Assembly: GCA_017937805.1 (NCBI GenBank) | Contig: JAGBCX010000078.1 | Location: forward strand, 1 to 37,567 | DNA length: 37,567 bases | Direction: 5' to 3' | DNA from: Alistipes sp. | Lineage (GTDB): Bacteria; Bacteroidota; Bacteroidia; Bacteroidales; Rikenellaceae | In this document: positions 23,648-31,426 of the stretch, piece by piece | Layout of the letters: the number at the start of each line of letters is the position of its first letter | Numbering within the stretch: the stretch's first letter is position 1 | The notes under the pieces: generated by a model | What the model was told of the DNA's origin: nothing | Database searches by the model: none | Seen by the model: only the letters and a program-made list of their open reading frames with translations | Program-made: the position numbers and the translations under genes

Positions 23648-24379
23648 ATGCGTTATTTTATTGAGTTACAATACGATGGTGGGGCATACTGCGGTTGGCA
23701 GCGGCAACCCAATGAGCCCACCGTGCAGGGAGCGATAGAGGAGGCGCTCTCCAAACTACTGCGTCGTACTACCGAGATAGTAGGTGCTGGTCGTACCGAT
23801 ACGGGTGTAAATGCTTCGTTCTACGTAGCACACCTCGATACTCCCGAGGAGATAGATTGCGACCACATAGCCTATAAACTCAACGCTATGCTGCCGCAAG
23901 ATATCGCTATCAAGCGTATATATAGGGTAGCAGATAATCTTCACGCACGCTTCGATGCCAAGGAGCGTGAATACACCTATCTGCTTTCGCCTGTAAAGGC
24001 TCCGTTCCGCCGTCACTCTGCGTGGATATACCATATCCCGTTAGATATCGAGCGTATGAACGAGGCGGCGAAGGTGTTGCTCACGACAAGCGACTTCACC
24101 TCATTCGCAAAGTTAAACTCCAATAATAAGACAAATATATGTAGAGTTACGCATGCAGAATGGGTGGTGGAGAGCGATGGCACACTGCGCTTTACCATAC
24201 GTGCAGATAGGTTTCTGCGCAATATGGTGCGCTCGATTGTAGGCACACTCGTAGATGTCGGCAGAGGCAGATATTCGGTTGCGGAGTTTGCCGAAATAGT
24301 GGCATCGCACGACCTCTCACGCGCCAGCAGCGGCGCACAACCGCAAGGCTTGTTCCTCTCGAACATTAAGTATGATTGA
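23648..24379 (+). CDS. truA: tRNA pseudouridine synthase A
   Basis: This 243-aa protein has the TruA signature GAGRTDTGVNA with catalytic Asp51, the N-terminal IELQYDGGAYCGWQRQPNEPTVQG, and RFLRNMVRSIVGTLVDVGRG near the C-terminus. It modifies U38-40 in the tRNA anticodon stem-loop. It stands alone between two microrepeat blocks. Confidence 0.95.
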   Translation: MRYFIELQYDGGAYCGWQRQPNEPTVQGAIEEALSKLLRRTTEIVGAGRTDTGVNASFYVAHLDTPEEIDCDHIAYKLNAMLPQDIAIKRIYRVADNLHARFDAKEREYTYLLSPVKAPFRRHSAWIYHIPLDIERMNEAAKVLLTTSDFTSFAKLNSNNKTNICRVTHAEWVVESDGTLRFTIRADRFLRNMVRSIVGTLVDVGRGRYSVAEFAEIVASHDLSRASSGAQPQGLFLSNIKYD

Positions 24380-24433
24380 GAGTAGCTTTTAACACTTTTA
24401 CAGGGGTGTTAAACGATGTTAAATTGTTAAATT

Positions 24434-24476
24434 GAAAATAATTCTCAATTTTTAATTCTCAATTCTCAACTAAAAA
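24434..24476. repeat. AATTCTCAATTTTTAATTCT microrepeat
   Basis: Third copy of the AATTCTCAATT family, just upstream of the dapB promoter. Confidence 0.6.
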
Positions 24477-24490
24477 ACAAAGTTTTTCCT

Positions 24491-24498
24491 TATCTTTG
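24491..24498 (+). promoter_or_regulatory. Promoter -7 box of dapB
   Basis: TATCTTTG fits TAnnTTTG, 29 nt upstream of the dapB ATG, which itself follows GGAGAAGAT. Confidence 0.65.
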
Positions 24499-24527
24499 CG
24501 TTTTAATAACATTAAAACGGAGAAGAT

Positions 24528-25241
24528 ATGAAGGTTGCAATCATTGGCTACGGCAAGATGGGACACGAGATTGAGCAGGTGTTGCTCAGCCGAGGACACT
24601 CCGTAGCACTCATTATAGACCAAGATAACGCCCACGACCTCTGTGCCGAGAAGTTGGCAGAGGTTGATGTGGCAATCGAATTTACCACCCCCACAACCGC
24701 CTACTCGAATGTTCGCACCTGCATTGAGTGCGGTACTCCCGTTGTGAGTGGCACTACGGGTTGGCACGACAAATTGGAGGAGTTGCAGGCGTTGTGTCGC
24801 GAGAAAGATTCTACTATGATTTGGTCATCGAACTACTCGTTGGGCGTGAATATCACCTTCCGCCTCAATCGCTACTTGGCGGAGCTGATGAATCGCTTCG
24901 AGGGCTACAATGTCGCTATCGAGGAGATTCACCACACACAGAAGAAAGATGCTCCGAGTGGCACGGCCATATCGTTGGCAAACGACATCTTGGAGCGTGT
25001 AGAGCGCAAGCAGAGGTGGGTGAATGAGCCTACCACCGACTCGAAAGCACTCGAAATAGTATCGTTGCGCGAGGGAACTGTACCGGGTACGCACACCGTA
25101 ACATACGAGTCGGCAGATGACAAAATCGAGATTAAACACACCCTCTTTTCGCGCCGTGCGTTGGCTCTCGGTGCGGTAGTTGCAGCGGAGTTTGTCGCAA
25201 CGAAGAAGGGTGTATTCACCATTGACGACCTCTTTGAGTAA
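24528..25241 (+). CDS. dapB: 4-hydroxy-tetrahydrodipicolinate reductase
   Basis: This 237-aa protein has the NAD(P)-binding GYGKMG (residues 7-12), SSNYSLGVNI, and the catalytic/substrate segment EEIHHTQKKDAPSGTA. It acts in lysine and diaminopimelate synthesis. It heads a likely dapB-lepB-yigZ-uvrA transcript with very short gaps. Confidence 0.95.
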   Translation: MKVAIIGYGKMGHEIEQVLLSRGHSVALIIDQDNAHDLCAEKLAEVDVAIEFTTPTTAYSNVRTCIECGTPVVSGTTGWHDKLEELQALCREKDSTMIWSSNYSLGVNITFRLNRYLAELMNRFEGYNVAIEEIHHTQKKDAPSGTAISLANDILERVERKQRWVNEPTTDSKALEIVSLREGTVPGTHTVTYESADDKIEIKHTLFSRRALALGAVVAAEFVATKKGVFTIDDLFE

Positions 25242-25257
25242 CGGAAAACGGAAAACT
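25242..25257. repeat. CGGAAAACGGAAAAC microrepeat between dapB and lepB
   Basis: The whole 16-nt gap between the dapB stop and the lepB ATG consists of one and a half ACGGAAA units, of the family found at 27190-27225 and 30086-30117. Confidence 0.6.
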
Positions 25258-26589
25258 ATGAAGAACTTTTTAACTAATCGCTGGTTTAAGTTTTCGATTG
25301 CCAGCATTGTATATATCCTTCTGTTCGTGGTGTGGACAGGTAATTTGTGGTTGTTGCTCGGCTTGCCGTTTATCTACGACTACTTTATTTCGCGCCTTGT
25401 ATATCGCTATATCGGCACAAAGAACGATGCCCTGCGCGAGAAATATCCTCTTTACAACTCCATTTACGGCTGGATTGACGCTATCGTGTGGGCTACGGTG
25501 GTGGCACACTTGGTGCATCTCTTTATCTTTCAGTTGTATGTGGTGCCGACCTCCTCGATGGAGAAGACCATTCTTATCGGCGACTACCTCTATGTGAGCA
25601 AGTTGTCTTATGGTCCGCAAGTGCCTAATACGCCTGTGGCGATGCCGTTTGTCTACAACACAATGCCTTTTTCTTCGACCAAAAAGTCCTATTCGGAGTG
25701 CGTAAAGTGGGATTATCACCGCTTGCGTGGTCGTGGCAAGGTGGAGCGCGAGGATGTGGTGGTCTTCAACTTCCCTGCGGGAGATACCGTGCTGCTCGAA
25801 AATCAGGCGGCTACCTACTACGATGTGTTGCGCGAGTATCAGGAGGCTCTCGGCAAGGAGGAGGGCAGAAAGCAACTCTATCGCGATTATACGGTTATTG
25901 CACGCCCTGTCGACAAGCGCGAGAACTACATTAAGCGTTGTGTAGGTATTCCGGGTGACACTCTGCAAGTTATAGACACCGAACTCTTCGTAAATGGCGA
26001 GGCACAACCTGCCTGCGAGGAGCGTCAGCACATCTACTTCGTAAAGACAAATGCTCCATTGTCGGATTATGCATTTGCAAACCTCGATATCACCGAGTAT
26101 AACGGCACTTCGCCATACTACTATGTGGCAACTACCGAAAAGGGTGCAGAGCAGTTACGCAGGTACAAGAGCGTGGAGATGGTTGAGCGCTACAACAACA
26201 CCGAGCCTTCGCTCGATGCATTCCCTCACCACAACGACTATGTATGGACACAAGACAACTTTGGACCATTGTGGGTACCGCAGAGGGGTGCGACCATCGA
26301 ACTCACAACTGCCAATCTACCTCTCTACGAGCGCATTATCGACCAATACGAGGGGCACGACCTGCGTGTGGAGGGCGACAAGATATTTATTGACGGCGAG
26401 GAGACTTCGACCTACACCTTTGCGATGGACTACTACTTTATGATGGGCGATAACCGCCACAACTCGGCAGACTCGCGCTATTGGGGCTTTGTGCCTGAGG
26501 ACCATATCGTAGGCAAGGCGTTGTTTATCGCCTTCTCGAAGGGTGAGAACGGTATCCGCTGGAACAGACTATTCAACAAAGTGAAGTAG
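25258..26589 (+). CDS. lepB: Signal peptidase I (large Bacteroidota type)
   Basis: The start is ATG 25258 (MKNFLTNRWFKF), giving 443 aa; a longer in-frame start would lie within dapB. There are two or three N-terminal membrane segments. Catalytic Ser100 is in VVPTSSMEKTILIGDYLYVSK, the general-base Lys is in YIKRCVGIPGD, and the C-terminal box is MMGDNRHNSADSRYWGFVPEDHIVGKA. A long insertion between the boxes is usual in this phylum. It removes signal peptides of exported proteins. Confidence 0.93.
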   Translation: MKNFLTNRWFKFSIASIVYILLFVVWTGNLWLLLGLPFIYDYFISRLVYRYIGTKNDALREKYPLYNSIYGWIDAIVWATVVAHLVHLFIFQLYVVPTSSMEKTILIGDYLYVSKLSYGPQVPNTPVAMPFVYNTMPFSSTKKSYSECVKWDYHRLRGRGKVEREDVVVFNFPAGDTVLLENQAATYYDVLREYQEALGKEEGRKQLYRDYTVIARPVDKRENYIKRCVGIPGDTLQVIDTELFVNGEAQPACEERQHIYFVKTNAPLSDYAFANLDITEYNGTSPYYYVATTEKGAEQLRRYKSVEMVERYNNTEPSLDAFPHHNDYVWTQDNFGPLWVPQRGATIELTTANLPLYERIIDQYEGHDLRVEGDKIFIDGEETSTYTFAMDYYFMMGDNRHNSADSRYWGFVPEDHIVGKALFIAFSKGENGIRWNRLFNKVK

Positions 26590-26592
26590 GGC

Positions 26593-27225
26593 GTGTCGGA
26601 GCAAAAAGACTCATACTTGACCATTGCAGAGCCTGCGGAGGCAATCTACAAGGAGCGCAGCAGCAAGTTCCTCACTTATGCCTACCCCGTAGAGAGCGAG
26701 GAGGAGGTGAAGGAGTTGCTCGATGCACTGCGCAAGGAGTACTACGATGCCACGCATCACTGCTACGCTTACCGCCTTGGTGCGCATGGCGAGGTATTCC
26801 GTGCAAACGATGATGGCGAGCCTTCGGGAACGGCAGGAAAGCCCATTTTGGGGCAGTTGCTCTCGGCAGATTTGACCAACTGCTTGGTGGTTGTCGTGCG
26901 TTACTTCGGTGGCACGAAATTGGGTGTTTCGGGGCTTATACAGGCTTACAAAGAGTCCACCGCTGAGGTTATAGCAGTGAGCAAGATAGTCGAAAAGACG
27001 GTGGATAGGGTAGTTGATATCGCCTTTTCGTATATCTCGATGAATGGCGTTATGCGCATCATCAAGGAGATGTCGCCACGCATTGACGAGCAGGTCTTCG
27101 ACAACCTCTGCACGATGCGGTTGTGTATCCGCGAGAGCGAAGCAGACCAACTCATAGCGAAACTCCTGAAAGTGGAGGGAGTAACGATAGAAACGGAAAA
27201 CGGAAAGCGGAAAACGGAAAACTAA
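26593..27225 (+). CDS. YigZ/IMPACT family protein
   Basis: This 210-aa protein starts at GTG 26593, 3 nt after lepB. It carries the UPF0029 signature (HHCYAYRLG, NDDGEPSGTAGKPILGQL, VVVVRYFGGTKLGVSGLIQAY) and a C-terminal DUF1949-like domain. The family is linked to translation control, but its bacterial role is unclear. Its last residues (TENGKRKTEN) are encoded by the CGGAAAACGGAAAG microrepeat, which supplies the stop codon as well. Confidence 0.9.
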   Translation: MSEQKDSYLTIAEPAEAIYKERSSKFLTYAYPVESEEEVKELLDALRKEYYDATHHCYAYRLGAHGEVFRANDDGEPSGTAGKPILGQLLSADLTNCLVVVVRYFGGTKLGVSGLIQAYKESTAEVIAVSKIVEKTVDRVVDIAFSYISMNGVMRIIKEMSPRIDEQVFDNLCTMRLCIRESEADQLIAKLLKVEGVTIETENGKRKTEN

Positions 27226-27257
27226 TTTTGCATTCTGCATTTTGCATTTTGAATTTT
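27190..27257. repeat. Microrepeats spanning the yigZ stop and the uvrA start
   Basis: ACGGAAAACGGAAAGCGGAA continues to the yigZ stop, and TTTTGCATTCTGCATTTTGC / ATTTTGAATTTT runs up to and into the uvrA TTG start codon. Confidence 0.7.
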
Positions 27258-30033
27258 GGAGAACAAAATCTACATAAAAGGGGCGCGAGTTCACAACTTG
27301 CAGAACATCGAACTCAAAATTCCGCACGAGAAGTTGATTGTCGTAACGGGACTTTCGGGCTCGGGCAAATCGACTTTGGCATTCGACACCATCTTTGCCG
27401 AGGGGCAACGCCGCTATGTAGAGAGCCTTTCGGCATACGCTCGTCAGTTCTTGGGGCGTATCTCCAAACCCGATGTAGATCTGATTACGGGTATCGCACC
27501 CGCTATCGCCATTGAGCAGAAGGTCTCTTCGCGCAATCCACGCTCTACGGTGGGAACGGTAACCGAGATTTACGACTATCTCAAACTATTGTATGCGCGT
27601 GTCGGCAGGACCATTTCGCCTGTTTCGGGCGTGGAGGTGAGGTGCTACAACACCGATGATGTGGTCGAATACCTCCTATCGTTGGGCGAGGGAGCAAGGG
27701 TAGTGGTGGCAGTGCCGATGCTCCTTGACAAGGGCGAGAGCATTATCGAAAAACTGCTCACGCTTGTCAAAGATGGCATCGTACGCCTTGTGGTGGAGGA
27801 TAAGACGGTGCTGATTGACGACTTTATCAAGGAGGTCGATTTGGAGCACACGGGCGAAGATATACATATCGTTATTGACCGCCTGCGCGTGTTGAGCGAT
27901 GACGACACACTAACCCGTATGCGCGAGTCGGTATCGCAAGCATTTGGTTACGGCACAAGCAGTTGCGTTATTATTCACGAGGGCGAAAAGCGACTCTTCA
28001 ACTCCAACTTCACGGCTGACGGCATCGAGTTCGAGCGACCTCACGAGCACCTATTCTCGTTCAACAATCCGCTGGGTGCTTGCCCGAGGTGTGAGGGTTG
28101 GGGCAAGGTTACGGGCATTGACGAGGATTTGGTCGTACCCGACAAGTCACGCACGATATTCGACAACGCCATTGCTTGTTGGCGTGGTGACACGATGCGT
28201 TGGTTTAGGGACCAGCTTGTGATGAATGCGCACAAGTTCGACTTCCCGATACACGCACCATACTACACCCTTACGGAGGAGCAACGGAGATTACTATGGC
28301 TTGGAAATGAGTATTTTGAGGGGTTAAACTCCTTCTTCGAAATGCTCGATAGCCAACGCCATAAGATACAATACCGAGTGATGAAGGCTCGTTATACGGG
28401 CAAGAGCATCTGCCCCGAATGTGAGGGCAAACGCCTACGCCCCGAAGCGTTGTATGTGCAGTTCGGGGGCAAGAATATTGCCGAGGTTGTGCGAATGACC
28501 GTAGATGAGGCGATAGAGTTTTTTGGGGGCGTACAACTCAACGACCACGAAAAAAAGAGCGCCGAACGCCTCTTGATAGAGGTGCAAAACCGCCTGCGAT
28601 ATCTGAGTGATGTGGGCTTGGGCTACCTCACATTGGACCGAGCCTCGAACACGCTGTCGGGTGGCGAGAGCCAGCGCATTAACCTCGCAACCTCGCTCGG
28701 CAGCAACCTCACAGGCTCGTTGTATATCCTCGATGAGCCTTCGATTGGTCTGCACCCACGCGATACGCATCGCCTTATCGAGGTGCTGAAACAGCTCCGC
28801 GATATGGGCAATACGGTGATTGTTGTGGAGCACGAGGAGGAGGTTATCCGCAGTGCCGACTTCGTTGTGGATATAGGTCCCGAAGCGGGCAAAAATGGCG
28901 GTAGAGTGGTGTATAGTGGCGATTTGGAGCATCTTGCCACCGCTACCGAGAGCTACACTGCCGACTACCTTTCGGGGCGCAGAGAGATTGCCGTACCGCG
29001 GTCGGTGCGTGGTTGGAGCAATTTTATAAAACTGAACGGTTGCCGACACAACAACCTCAAAAATATAACGGTCAAAATTCCGTTGGGAGTTATGACCTGC
29101 ATCACGGGCGTTAGTGGCTCGGGCAAGTCGTCGTTGGCGAGGGATATTCTCTATCCTGCTTTGCATCGCGAGTTGGCTGATACGGGCGACCACCCGGGCG
29201 ACTTCGATGGTCTGTCGGGCGACACCTCGCTCTTGAAGGGGGTTGAGATGGTGGACCAAAACCCTATCGGCAAGTCCTCACGCTCAAACCCTGCCATCTA
29301 TATTAAGGCGTGGGACGAGATTCGCAAGCTCTTTGCCGAGCAGCCTTACGCCAAGCACAACAATATCTCCGCATCGCACTTCTCGTTCAACTCATCGGGA
29401 GGGCGTTGCGAGGTGTGTCAGGGCGAGGGTAGTATCAAGGTGCCAATGCAATTTATGGCGGATATTACGCTCACCTGCGAGGCTTGTAACGGCAAGCGCT
29501 TCAAAGATGATGTCTTGGAGGTGAAGTATCGTGACAAGTCGTGCAGCGATATCCTCGATATGAGTGTCGATGAGGCGATAGCCTTTTTCAGCGAAGATGC
29601 GAAGGAGTGCCGCCGTATTATCGAGCGACTGCAAACGCTGAGCGATGTGGGTTTGGGATATATCAAACTCGGACAACCCTCATCAACCCTTTCGGGCGGT
29701 GAGAGTCAGCGAGTTAAGTTGGCTTCCAACTTGGCAAAAGAGTTCTCGGACAAGCATATGATGTTTATCTTCGATGAGCCTACTACGGGACTGCATATCC
29801 ACGATATAAATCGCCTTTTGAGGGCATTTAATGCACTGATTGCAGCAGGGCATACGATAGTTATTGTGGAGCATAATATGGAGGTTATCAAGTGTGCTGA
29901 CCACATCATCGACCTCGGACCCGAAGCGGGCACAGATGGCGGAAATATCGTCTTCGAGGGCACCCCGAAGGAACTTGTACATTGTGACAAGAGCCACACT
30001 GCGAAGTTTCTGAAAAAGGCTATTAGCCATTAG
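27256..30033 (+). CDS. uvrA: UvrABC excinuclease subunit A
   Basis: This 925-aa protein has two ABC ATPase halves: P-loops GLSGSGKST (about 32-40) and GVSGSGKSS (about 615), and signatures LSGGESQRINLA and LSGGESQRVKLA, each followed by a Walker B DEP. Zinc-binding CxxC pairs (CPRCEGWG, CPECEGKR, CEVCQGEGS, CEACNGKRF) are present. It recognises damaged DNA in nucleotide excision repair. The start is TTG 27256 (MENKIYIKGARVHNLQN); no upstream ATG gives a better N-terminus. Confidence 0.95.
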   Translation: MENKIYIKGARVHNLQNIELKIPHEKLIVVTGLSGSGKSTLAFDTIFAEGQRRYVESLSAYARQFLGRISKPDVDLITGIAPAIAIEQKVSSRNPRSTVGTVTEIYDYLKLLYARVGRTISPVSGVEVRCYNTDDVVEYLLSLGEGARVVVAVPMLLDKGESIIEKLLTLVKDGIVRLVVEDKTVLIDDFIKEVDLEHTGEDIHIVIDRLRVLSDDDTLTRMRESVSQAFGYGTSSCVIIHEGEKRLFNSNFTADGIEFERPHEHLFSFNNPLGACPRCEGWGKVTGIDEDLVVPDKSRTIFDNAIACWRGDTMRWFRDQLVMNAHKFDFPIHAPYYTLTEEQRRLLWLGNEYFEGLNSFFEMLDSQRHKIQYRVMKARYTGKSICPECEGKRLRPEALYVQFGGKNIAEVVRMTVDEAIEFFGGVQLNDHEKKSAERLLIEVQNRLRYLSDVGLGYLTLDRASNTLSGGESQRINLATSLGSNLTGSLYILDEPSIGLHPRDTHRLIEVLKQLRDMGNTVIVVEHEEEVIRSADFVVDIGPEAGKNGGRVVYSGDLEHLATATESYTADYLSGRREIAVPRSVRGWSNFIKLNGCRHNNLKNITVKIPLGVMTCITGVSGSGKSSLARDILYPALHRELADTGDHPGDFDGLSGDTSLLKGVEMVDQNPIGKSSRSNPAIYIKAWDEIRKLFAEQPYAKHNNISASHFSFNSSGGRCEVCQGEGSIKVPMQFMADITLTCEACNGKRFKDDVLEVKYRDKSCSDILDMSVDEAIAFFSEDAKECRRIIERLQTLSDVGLGYIKLGQPSSTLSGGESQRVKLASNLAKEFSDKHMMFIFDEPTTGLHIHDINRLLRAFNALIAAGHTIVIVEHNMEVIKCADHIIDLGPEAGTDGGNIVFEGTPKELVHCDKSHTAKFLKKAISH

Positions 30034-30140
30034 CCATTGGCCATTGGCTTTTTAGATAGGAGTTAGGAGATAGGAGTGGGATTAACGGAAAACGGAAAGC
30101 GGAGAACGGAAAACTAATTTTGCATTTTGCATTTTACATT
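30023..30140. repeat. Stack of four microrepeat families behind uvrA
   Basis: In order: GCCATTAGCCATTGGCCATT, AGATAGGAGTTAGGAGATAG, ACGGAAAACGGAAAGCGGAG, and TTTTGCATTTTGCATTTTAC. Each is a short tandem array of the type seen elsewhere in the window. The first unit overlaps the uvrA 3' end. Confidence 0.65.
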
Positions 30141-30193
30141 CTCAAACTCCCCTTAATTACCCTTAACAACCATTATAATTGTCGGCAAAACAA

Positions 30194-30223
30194 ACCCTCC
30201 GTAGAAAAAATTCTGCGGAGGGT
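30194..30223 (-). terminator. Terminator of the BspA-type relic
   Basis: ACCCTCCGTAGAA pairs with TTCTGCGGAGGGT (13 bp, one G-U). On the minus strand it is followed by GTTTGTTTT, so it would end minus-strand transcription from the relic gene. Confidence 0.65.
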
Positions 30224-30250
30224 GAAGCCAATGGCTAAAAGCCCAGAAAA

Positions 30251-30343
30251 TTAGAAGTCGTAGCCGACAATATCCGAAGCATAATAGCTCCACCAATCTG
30301 CTGACTTGTATACCTCTGAATTATTCGCGCAATGAGGATTTAT
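30251..30343 (-). pseudogene. C-terminal relic of a BspA-type LRR lipoprotein gene
   Basis: Thirty codons on the minus strand end EVYKSADWWSYYASDIVGYDF and then TAA. This matches the end of the intact LRR lipoprotein at 11252 (NAYKTADGWSNYAYSIVGYDF). Upstream of 30343 the frame meets a stop and the similarity ends. The body of the gene is missing, probably lost when the AT-rich island arrived. Confidence 0.75.
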
Positions 30344-30390
30344 TTAGAACTCTTTGAGAATTCAGTTAAATTATTTAACTCTGTACACGC

Positions 30391-30433
30391 TATTATATTA
30401 CGGAATTATATATTTTAGTGTTGTAAAATAAAT
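30391..30433 (+). repeat. Left copy of a ~42-bp inverted repeat flanking the island
   Basis: The block contains ACGGAATTATATATTTTAGT followed by GTTGTAAAATAAAT. The reverse complement of 36595-36635 matches it over about 42 positions with about five differences. A small palindrome AGTTAAATTATTTAACT lies just outside (30364-30380). Confidence 0.7.
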
Positions 30434-30467
30434 TTACGAGTCATTTCGGAGAAATAAATAATAAAAG

Positions 30468-30508
30468 AAAAATCCGATTATCTAATAAAAATAGATAGTC
30501 GGATTTTT
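30468..30508. terminator. Bidirectional terminator-like hairpin
   Basis: AAAAATCCGA and TATCTA pair with TAGATA and TCGGATTTTT. A/T runs on both sides allow function in either direction. It precedes the 89-aa gene. Confidence 0.65.
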
Positions 30509-30561
30509 AAATATCTATTGATTCTTAATTATACAATCTGTATTTTTAAAGAAAAAACGGT

Positions 30562-30831
30562 ATGAATACAGATAATAAAAGAGAAATTGATTTAGACTTA
30601 GTTAACGAATGGTCTAATTTTATCTATAACACGATTACTGATAGATTAGTAAAACAACCAAACTCTTCACGATGGTATAGTAAATGCTATGCATACTTAG
30701 AAATGGAGGGCATAACTGATGGTCGTCCTGATTTCATGCATTACCATGCAGCATACTATGATGCAATGTGTAAAATACTTATAGATGGTAAAATGAATTT
30801 CGATAAACTATTTGCATATTCATTTACCTAA
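30562..30831 (+). CDS. Hypothetical protein (89 aa)
   Basis: The ATG at 30562 follows AAAGAAAAAACGGT. The protein is soluble, Tyr-rich and of unknown family (KREIDLDLVNEWSNFIYNTI ... FMHYHAAYYDAMCKILIDGK). It is convergent with the 107-aa gene; the stop codons overlap by 2 nt (30829-30831 and 30828-30830). AT-rich codon use marks it as part of the accessory island. Confidence 0.55.
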   Translation: MNTDNKREIDLDLVNEWSNFIYNTITDRLVKQPNSSRWYSKCYAYLEMEGITDGRPDFMHYHAAYYDAMCKILIDGKMNFDKLFAYSFT

Positions 30832-31151
30832 ACATTACTATCCAAATAGGATAATTCATCCTCTAATGTTTGTCGTTTCCTGCTTGGAAAGAATATTTTG
30901 TCGAGACTGCATTTGCATTGGAGGTAATAAATACCATCATTCCTATCTTGCACAATATTATAACAAGGATGTTCCCCATGTACAATTTTCACAGTATCAG
31001 CTGTTGGGTGTAATTCCTTCTCATTTGCTATTATTTCAATTGAGTGCTGTAATGACTTGGACAATTGCTGACGCTTTTCCATCTCTTTTACAGCTCTCAT
31101 CGAATTAAGCAATGCAACAAAAACTTCATCTTCTAATTTTTGGTTTACCAT
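30828..31151 (-). CDS. Hypothetical protein (107 aa) next to the peptide gene
   Basis: The start chosen is ATG 31151 (MVNQKLEDEVFVALLNSMRA). The N-terminal half is helical and charged (RAVKEMEKRQQLSKSLQHSI). The C-terminal half has two Cys in GIYYLQCKCSLDKIFFPSRK and a further Cys in GEHPCYNIV. No family is recognised. It lies downstream of the putative RiPP precursor on the same strand but behind a terminator and with its own promoter box, so it may be regulated separately. Immunity or regulation would be guesses. Confidence 0.55.
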   Translation of the reverse strand: MVNQKLEDEVFVALLNSMRAVKEMEKRQQLSKSLQHSIEIIANEKELHPTADTVKIVHGEHPCYNIVQDRNDGIYYLQCKCSLDKIFFPSRKRQTLEDELSYLDSNV

Positions 31152-31185
31152 ACTTTTCAAGTTATTTTATTAGTTAAACATATTA

Positions 31186-31193
31186 CAAATGTA
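31186..31193 (-). promoter_or_regulatory. Promoter -7 box of the 107-aa gene
   Basis: TACATTTG on the minus strand fits TAnnTTTG, 34 nt upstream of the ATG at 31151. Confidence 0.55.
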
Positions 31194-31212
31194 GTAAAAT
31201 TTTCTAAAAATA

Positions 31213-31245
31213 GGTTAGCAACTTACTATTCTTCGGTTGCTAACC
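31213..31245 (-). terminator. Terminator of the radical SAM/peptide unit
   Basis: GGTTAGCAAC pairs perfectly with GTTGCTAACC. On the minus strand it begins 12 nt after the peptide stop and is followed by TATTTTTAG. Confidence 0.7.
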
Positions 31246-31257
31246 ACCAATTAAGCA

Positions 31258-31359
31258 TTACCAAGTAAAACGATACATAATACCGCAATTGTGCTCAGTG
31301 CCCTGTGCACAACCAGGAACAACCTTAACGCTTGACTGCTTTGAAATACCAAGTTTCAT
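31258..31359 (-). CDS. Putative RiPP precursor peptide (33 aa)
   Basis: The ATG at 31359 is preceded by ACGAAGAAATT. The 33-codon frame ends in TAA at 31258. The peptide starts MKLGISKQSSVKVVPG, a basic leader-like part, and ends CAQGTEHNCGIMYRFTW, with two Cys eight residues apart and an aromatic end. It lies 67 nt behind the RRE-radical SAM/SPASM gene, same strand, and is followed directly by a strong terminator. Such size and position are typical of modified-peptide precursors. The leader/core split and the modified residues are unknown. It has no GG motif of the kind seen in the GG-Bacteroidales precursors. Confidence 0.65.
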   Translation of the reverse strand: MKLGISKQSSVKVVPGCAQGTEHNCGIMYRFTW

Positions 31360-31426
31360 AATTTCTTCGTATTTTTAAGTTATAGGATTAGTTCGGGATG
31401 TCAATCCATTTCTCCCTGCATCTATC

